Assembly: GCA_025200525.1 (NCBI GenBank)
Contig: CM045770.1
Coordinates: 86,576,084-86,640,083 of the forward strand
DNA: 64,000 bases
Direction of reading: 5' to 3'
From: Camellia lanceoleosa
Lineage: Eukaryota > Streptophyta > Magnoliopsida > Ericales > Theaceae
Of this stretch, positions 59,721 through 64,000 are shown one piece after another. How positions within the stretch are numbered: the first letter of the stretch is position 1; each line of letters opens with the position of its first letter. The position numbers were made by a program, and so were the translations under genes. The notes beneath the pieces are model-generated. The model did not search any database. It was not told the origin of the DNA and saw only the letters and a program-made list of their open reading frames with translations.

Positions 59721-59895
59721 TGTAAGTTTTCTAAATAATTTATGTATATTCAAGTGTTTTTATAATACAAGAGTACCTCATTTTATATAATAATCTAACC
59801 TAAGATTGAAAAAGAAAAGAAGAATACCTACTTAATCCCTAATATATACAAAATATATATGCTACCATATACATATAAAGCCAAATATTCTCACA
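59721..59895 (-). repeat. Copia LTR (5' in element sense)
   Basis: It begins directly beside the primer binding site (minus strand 59720-59705). Confidence 0.85.
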
Positions 59896-60414
59896 AACTG
59901 TCCATGATGTTGATCTTGATTAATGCAATGAAGAATATCTATCAATCAGAAGAGATATTTTTGATACCAACTAAAAAATACATGTATGCTGCAAACATAT
60001 CTAACGCTCTACATGTACGTATATTTTTGAAATAAATAAAAATATAAATAACTAAATAAAACTTCTTATCATGCAATAAATAGAATTTTATGTTCATGTG
60101 TACGTACTTGCGTGTCTTCTTCTTTTTCTTATAACGTAAGACAGCACACTCCCTGCTAGCCAACAACAATGAATTATTAAAAAAGTGGGTATGCATGGAG
60201 TTTCCCTCCAAGGAAGCATTGAAAAAACCTTACAACCCTAATAATCTCCATCACCACTCTCACCAGTCAGGGAAGCAAATAGGAGTGGGATGCTAGAATA
60301 TGCTTGCCCTTGAGAGCAAAGAGTTGGATCAGTATTACAATTTGTCACAGGATCATCAGATACTGAGTCACTGCATGTCGGCAGCATCGTCTGAATATGT
60401 GTAGCAGAAGAAAC

Positions 60415-60748
60415 CTGCAAAATAAAACACCTATTTGATCCAAAAGTACTGTCAATGTCAAACACCAAATTTACACACATCTTGAAGTTAGTGTCACAAA
60501 GGAGGATTGCTAGATTAAAATAAAGAAAAATATCAAATAAGTTCTACTTTTCCACAAAACTTCCATCGAGTCCTATCAAAACTATGTTGAGAGGACTGAT
60601 TCATGTGTCAATACAAATCAATGGAAATTTCATCAAAAAAAATAATAAATAAAAAAAAACGTATTGTAGATTTCCCCTTAAAATCAACCACCAAGCCACT
60701 AATTACCTAGATTGCTCTAATATGTTGAGCTCTTTCAAAGAAAAACAT
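60415..60748. other. Upstream intron of the COL-2 pseudogene
   Basis: This AT-rich DNA precedes the acceptor TTTTGCAG of the 60.4-kb exon. No further COL exon is seen before the chromovirus LTR. Confidence 0.5.
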
Positions 60749-62094
60749 TATCACACCCTAAATATTTAATTAATACCACAACCAATCACATAAAATAATT
60801 AATTTTATGATAGTATACGATAATATGTAATTTAATTTATATGTGGAGTTATTGTGCAATTATTCTATTAATTAGGATTAATGTAAAATGAAGCAAGGCT
60901 ATTGTAAATAAACTCCAATGTGGAGTGGATAAGCTCCACACACACACACACACACAAAAGATGGCTTATCACTATCCTAATGTATAGGATAGTGAATAAG
61001 CATATAGCTTAGGCGAGTCACCTACCTAGAGGGATAGATGGGAATTGGGCAATTGACACCTATTGAGTGGTGGCAAAACGTGCCACATGTCAAATAGAGA
61101 CCACGCATACTCTCCCTATAAGTAGTTCAGGACTCTGTGGCCAAGATCACCAAGCTTCGGAAGAAATATACATACGGGGTTTAACGAGACAATAATAGAA
61201 AAGTAAAGGCTAAAGGTTAAGGGTCAATATTTAGGTGAATTATATTATATATTGAGTTATCATAATATATTTTACGAATGTTTTGAGTTATCACAATTTA
61301 TTTTATATAATTATGTTTTATGGTTATGTTAATGTTTTAATTACATGGATCATTTTTCAAAACTCTATTTGCTTAAATTGAAACTCATGAATATGTTTGT
61401 TTAAATTTTAGAAATTATTTGACAATGATTTTAGAAAAATTATTTTTGAATAAGTGCCACCACGGAGGTGCCACGCCTTGGGGACTTAAATAATTACTGG
61501 CCTTCTGAATTGTCACTTTAGTGACCCTCTGACAGTCTCATACCTGGGGGAACTTAAATAACCTTTGGCCCTCTGATTAGTCACGTTGTGACCCTCTATT
61601 TGTCATGGATCCATTGATCCTCTGTTCTGTTTTGTACCGTGGTTATAATTATTTTGTTTATATGATTTCTGTATTATATGTCAAATGATTTCTGCATTAT
61701 ATACTTTGTATTTTAATATCAAGCTCTATTTAGCCAATAATTATCCACGGTGAATTTTATACCCTTATACTTTTAGTATAATATTTCTCACTCTGCCATA
61801 TGCTTATAGCTATTAAAACCTTTTCAAGTGAAGAAATTTAAAGAAGGATGATTTTACCCCATGGATCAAAACCCAAATGTGACATGAATGTTGTTTTTTT
61901 TTTCTTGTAATCATTATCTGACCAATGTTACATTGTTACATAAATAATAATTTCCATGTACACTTCGGATATTTATCTACATCTTTTATTTTATTCCGCT
62001 GCATAATTTAATTTAATTACTTGGAATTAATTTGAGAAATTTTAGAATTAGCTAGTTGCGAACCCAGCCCTGGCCACCGAAACAGGTTGTGACA
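60749..62094 (+). repeat. 5' LTR of a chromovirus-like Ty3/gypsy element
   Basis: The right edge is fixed by GTTGTGACA followed after three bases by TTGTATCAGAGC, the initiator tRNA-Met primer site. The left edge, near TATCACACCCTAAAT, is inferred. Inside are a (CA)n run at 60937-60956, a TATA-like CTATAAGTA near 61117, and a degenerate tandem piece near 61470-61600 (GGGGACTTAAATAAT...GTGACCCTCT). The partner LTR lies outside the window. Confidence 0.7.
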
Positions 62095-62097
62095 AAG

Positions 62098-62110
62098 TTG
62101 TATCAGAGCA
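62098..62110 (+). other. Primer binding site, initiator tRNA-Met type
   Basis: TTGTATCAGAGCA lies three bases inside the LTR and differs by one base from the common TTGGTATCAGAGC (one G missing). Confidence 0.75.
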
Positions 62111-63196
62111 ATGGTAATATATAATAATAATAAGGAAAAAAAACATACCATTGAGTTAGGAGACATGTGTACCTTTAAAAACAAAATAAGAAAAATTTTA
62201 TCTGAGTCCGTATGGTTATAGTCTTACCTTAGTCCTTATAGTAATAGTCTTTTCTTAGTTCTATAGCTAAGTTGGACATCCTGTGGTGCAAGCAATGTCG
62301 GAACTTAACTTTGTCAACTCTTTTTGGTATGGGCCTAATCCAGAACTTAACTTTGGCGACTCTAAGGAATTTTTGAAAATAATAGTTACATTCCAGACTT
62401 ACTAGAGGAAATAAGAGATTCAAAGAGAATAGTTAGGTAGGCCTACCCGACTCTCAACCGACTTATAGGCTGACCAGTATACTTAAGGGCCACCCCCCCA
62501 ACAGAAGTAGATACACAGTGGTGAAGGGTTGACGCTATGAGTACCTTAGACAGGTTCTTAGAGCCAACACGGGTAGTAGGCATGCCCTCAAGTAAGGGAT
62601 ATCCTCGCTACTTAGTGGCCCCTTTACCTTCAGAGTTTATGGCTCGGTAAGGAAATGCCTTCTTAAGTGATCATATTCAAGCAAGAGTCCCTCCCCATCG
62701 AAACCTGATTAATACGTAGACTGTTGACTTTGGTGATATTATGACATGTGGAGGTGCCTCACAGGACGATAACTATGGGGCTACGAGGCATACATCCCCA
62801 TTTACCGAGTGGAGGTAATGTGGCGATGTTTTGGTATCGAGCTGAGCGGTTGGGAGTTTGAGCATCATATGCAACTGCAGTACCCATGGTTATTTGCAAC
62901 CTAAGATCCCGAGAACAAGATCCTTTCTTTTATTGTTTTGTGTTTTTCTTTTTCTTTTTGTTTGGTGTCCAAGGGAGCTGACCATGACCTAGTTCTAACC
63001 TATTTGGTCATAGAGGGTTAGGCACTAAAGTGACATAACTACAAGTAATGGACCAACACTATTATACATAAATAGAACTGGTGTTTTGTGAATAATGTAT
63101 ATATTGTCTTGTGAACTATGTTTTGCGGATTATGTGAATATGTTTTAAATTAAGTAGGAAATCATGCACCACGTTTATTAAGATTGTTTTTATAGC
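62111..63196. other. Untranslated leader of the chromovirus-like element
   Basis: About 1.1 kb separates the primer site from gag. It is stop-rich and GC-richer than its surroundings and has no recognised domain. Long leaders are usual in large chromoviruses. Confidence 0.6.
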
Positions 63197-64000
63197 TATG
63201 GCTAATGATAGAAATGGTACCAGATCATCATCCAATAGAACCGGCCCAATGGAAAAGATTGTGGAAAGAACTATTACTAGTTTCTCGCAAGCCTTGCAAA
63301 ACAATGGGTTACCAGAACATTGAGAAGGGATAACTATGATTAAACAGTTCCAAGACTTGAAACCTTCCATATTCACAAGAGGTTCAAACCCATTGCTAGC
63401 TGAAGCTTGGGTTAAAGAAATGGAAAAGATTTTTCATGCCTTACCTTGCACAGAAGAACAGAAAGTGTCCTTCGCTATTTTCACTTTCAAGGAAGGAATG
63501 ATGGCTTCTCACCTTAGAAAAGGAAGAGATCGTGACATGGGTGAGATTCCTAGAAGTGTTCTATGAAAAGTATTTTAAAGAATCACTACGGGAGTAGAAG
63601 GCATCCAAGTTTCTGCATCTGAGGCAAGGAATAATGTCGGTAGCGGAATACGAAAGTAAGTTCACCCGTCTAGCACGATTTGCACCATATGTTATTCCAA
63701 CAGAAGTTTGAAAAGCAAGGAAATTTTAAGCAGGATTGGATGCTGAAATCAAAGATAGGCTTGAGGTTTTAAAATTACTAACCTATATAGAGATGGTGGA
63801 TCAAGTATACATTGCCGAGAAAGGAATTAAAACCGCACATTCAAGTGAAATAGGTCAAAAGAAGCGATTTTGGGAACCAATCGGAGAATCAAGGGCAGCC
63901 CCACCAAAGAAAGTAAATCCTGGACCTACTAACTCAACTGGTTCGGCCAACCAAAATTTTACTATTCCTAGGGGTAGCACCATTTCAAATTGTTCGAGTT
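63197..64000 (+). pseudogene. gag of a chromovirus-like Ty3/gypsy element, start only
   Basis: An ATG near 63197 opens MANDRNGTRSSSNRTG. A stop (GAACATTGA) and frame changes follow. The gag core is clear: FQDLKPSIFTRGSNPLLAEA, WVKEMEKIFHALPCTEEQKV, VRFLEVFYEKYFKESLRE and YESKFTRLARFAPYV, which resembles Del/Tekay-type retrotransposon gag. The window ends before the zinc knuckle. At least three stops show that this copy is dead. Confidence 0.8.

Larger units (their letters stand above)
55338..59895 (-). mobile_element. Ty1/copia retrotransposon, old, in the COL-2 intron
   Basis: Short LTRs of 174 and 175 bp (TGTAAG...TTCTCACA) at 55338-55511 and 59721-59895 enclose degraded gag-pol. In element sense the primer site TGGTATCAGAGCTTCG abuts the right LTR (initiator tRNA-Met type), and a purine-rich TTGAGTTTGAGTGGAGG precedes the left LTR. 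The LTRs differ at roughly one base in six. Short LTRs suggest the Ale/Retrofit group, but that is inference. I found no flanking duplication. Confidence 0.85.
53423..60414 (-). pseudogene. Second CONSTANS-LIKE gene, last two exons, disabled (exons 60414-60108 and 53551-53423)
   Basis: It is a paralogue of the COL gene at 6145-13782. The upstream exon reads VSSATHIQTMLPTCSDSVSD and, in another frame, LLLASRECAVLRYKKKKKTR. The last exon gives [20 protein letters not shown] and [18 protein letters not shown], the second half of a CCT domain. Defects: an in-frame TAG at 60240-60238, a frame change before the CCT half (307 bp against 305 bp), and a 3' splice site where CAG/ATTTGAC of the intact gene is CAAG/TTTGAC, shifting phase. 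Both CCT halves remain well conserved in sequence. The intron has grown to 6.6 kb with a copia element, a LINE fragment and a MITE. B-box exons would lie upstream beyond the chromovirus. Confidence 0.82.

Overview
This is nuclear DNA from a eudicot plant. It is AT-rich, carries two spliced plant transcription-factor genes, and most of the rest is transposable elements. I cannot name the species from sequence alone.

Layout. (1) 1-3764, + strand: the 3' half of an auxin response factor of the ARF4 type. Four exons end in a complete PB1 domain, and the middle region holds two perfect tasiR-ARF target sites. (2) 6145-13782, - strand: a complete four-exon CONSTANS-LIKE gene of the COL9/COL10 (BBX7/BBX8) type, 378 residues, with MITEs and a broken LINE in its introns. 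(3) 13.8-32.6 kb: intergenic DNA with MITEs and an AT-rich repeat array. A hAT element (18803-30525, 8-bp duplication) sits in that array, and a complete-ended Tat-type Ty3/gypsy element (here Tat-1, 18985-29880, - strand, 5-bp duplication) sits inside the hAT. (4) 32605-48025: a second Tat-type element (Tat-2, + strand, 5-bp duplication). (5) 48.7-53.2 kb: two MULE-like non-autonomous elements and a hAT-like MITE. (6) 53423-60414, - strand: the last two exons of a second COL gene, a disabled paralogue of the first. A Ty1/copia element, a LINE RNase H fragment and a MITE lie in the intron between them. (7) 60.7-64.0 kb: 5' LTR and gag start of a chromovirus-like gypsy element, cut by the window end.

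The most unusual content is in the two Tat elements. Each carries, between integrase and 3' LTR, protein-coding DNA on the strand opposite to gag-pol. In Tat-1 this is a spliced gene resembling the 'putative gypsy type transposon' domain (Transposase_28). In Tat-2 it is a spliced gene resembling the plant mobile domain with a C-terminal coiled coil, plus a separate uninterrupted 491-codon antisense frame I do not recognise. The sense gag-pol frames of both elements are broken, whereas the 491-codon frame is clean. Tat-1 also has a five-copy 62-bp tandem repeat in its 3' region.

The host genes share no pathway visible here. The ARF4 gene and the intact COL gene are convergent. The COL paralogues are in the same orientation about 47 kb apart and still share 3' flanking sequence, so they look like a local duplication later separated by element insertions.
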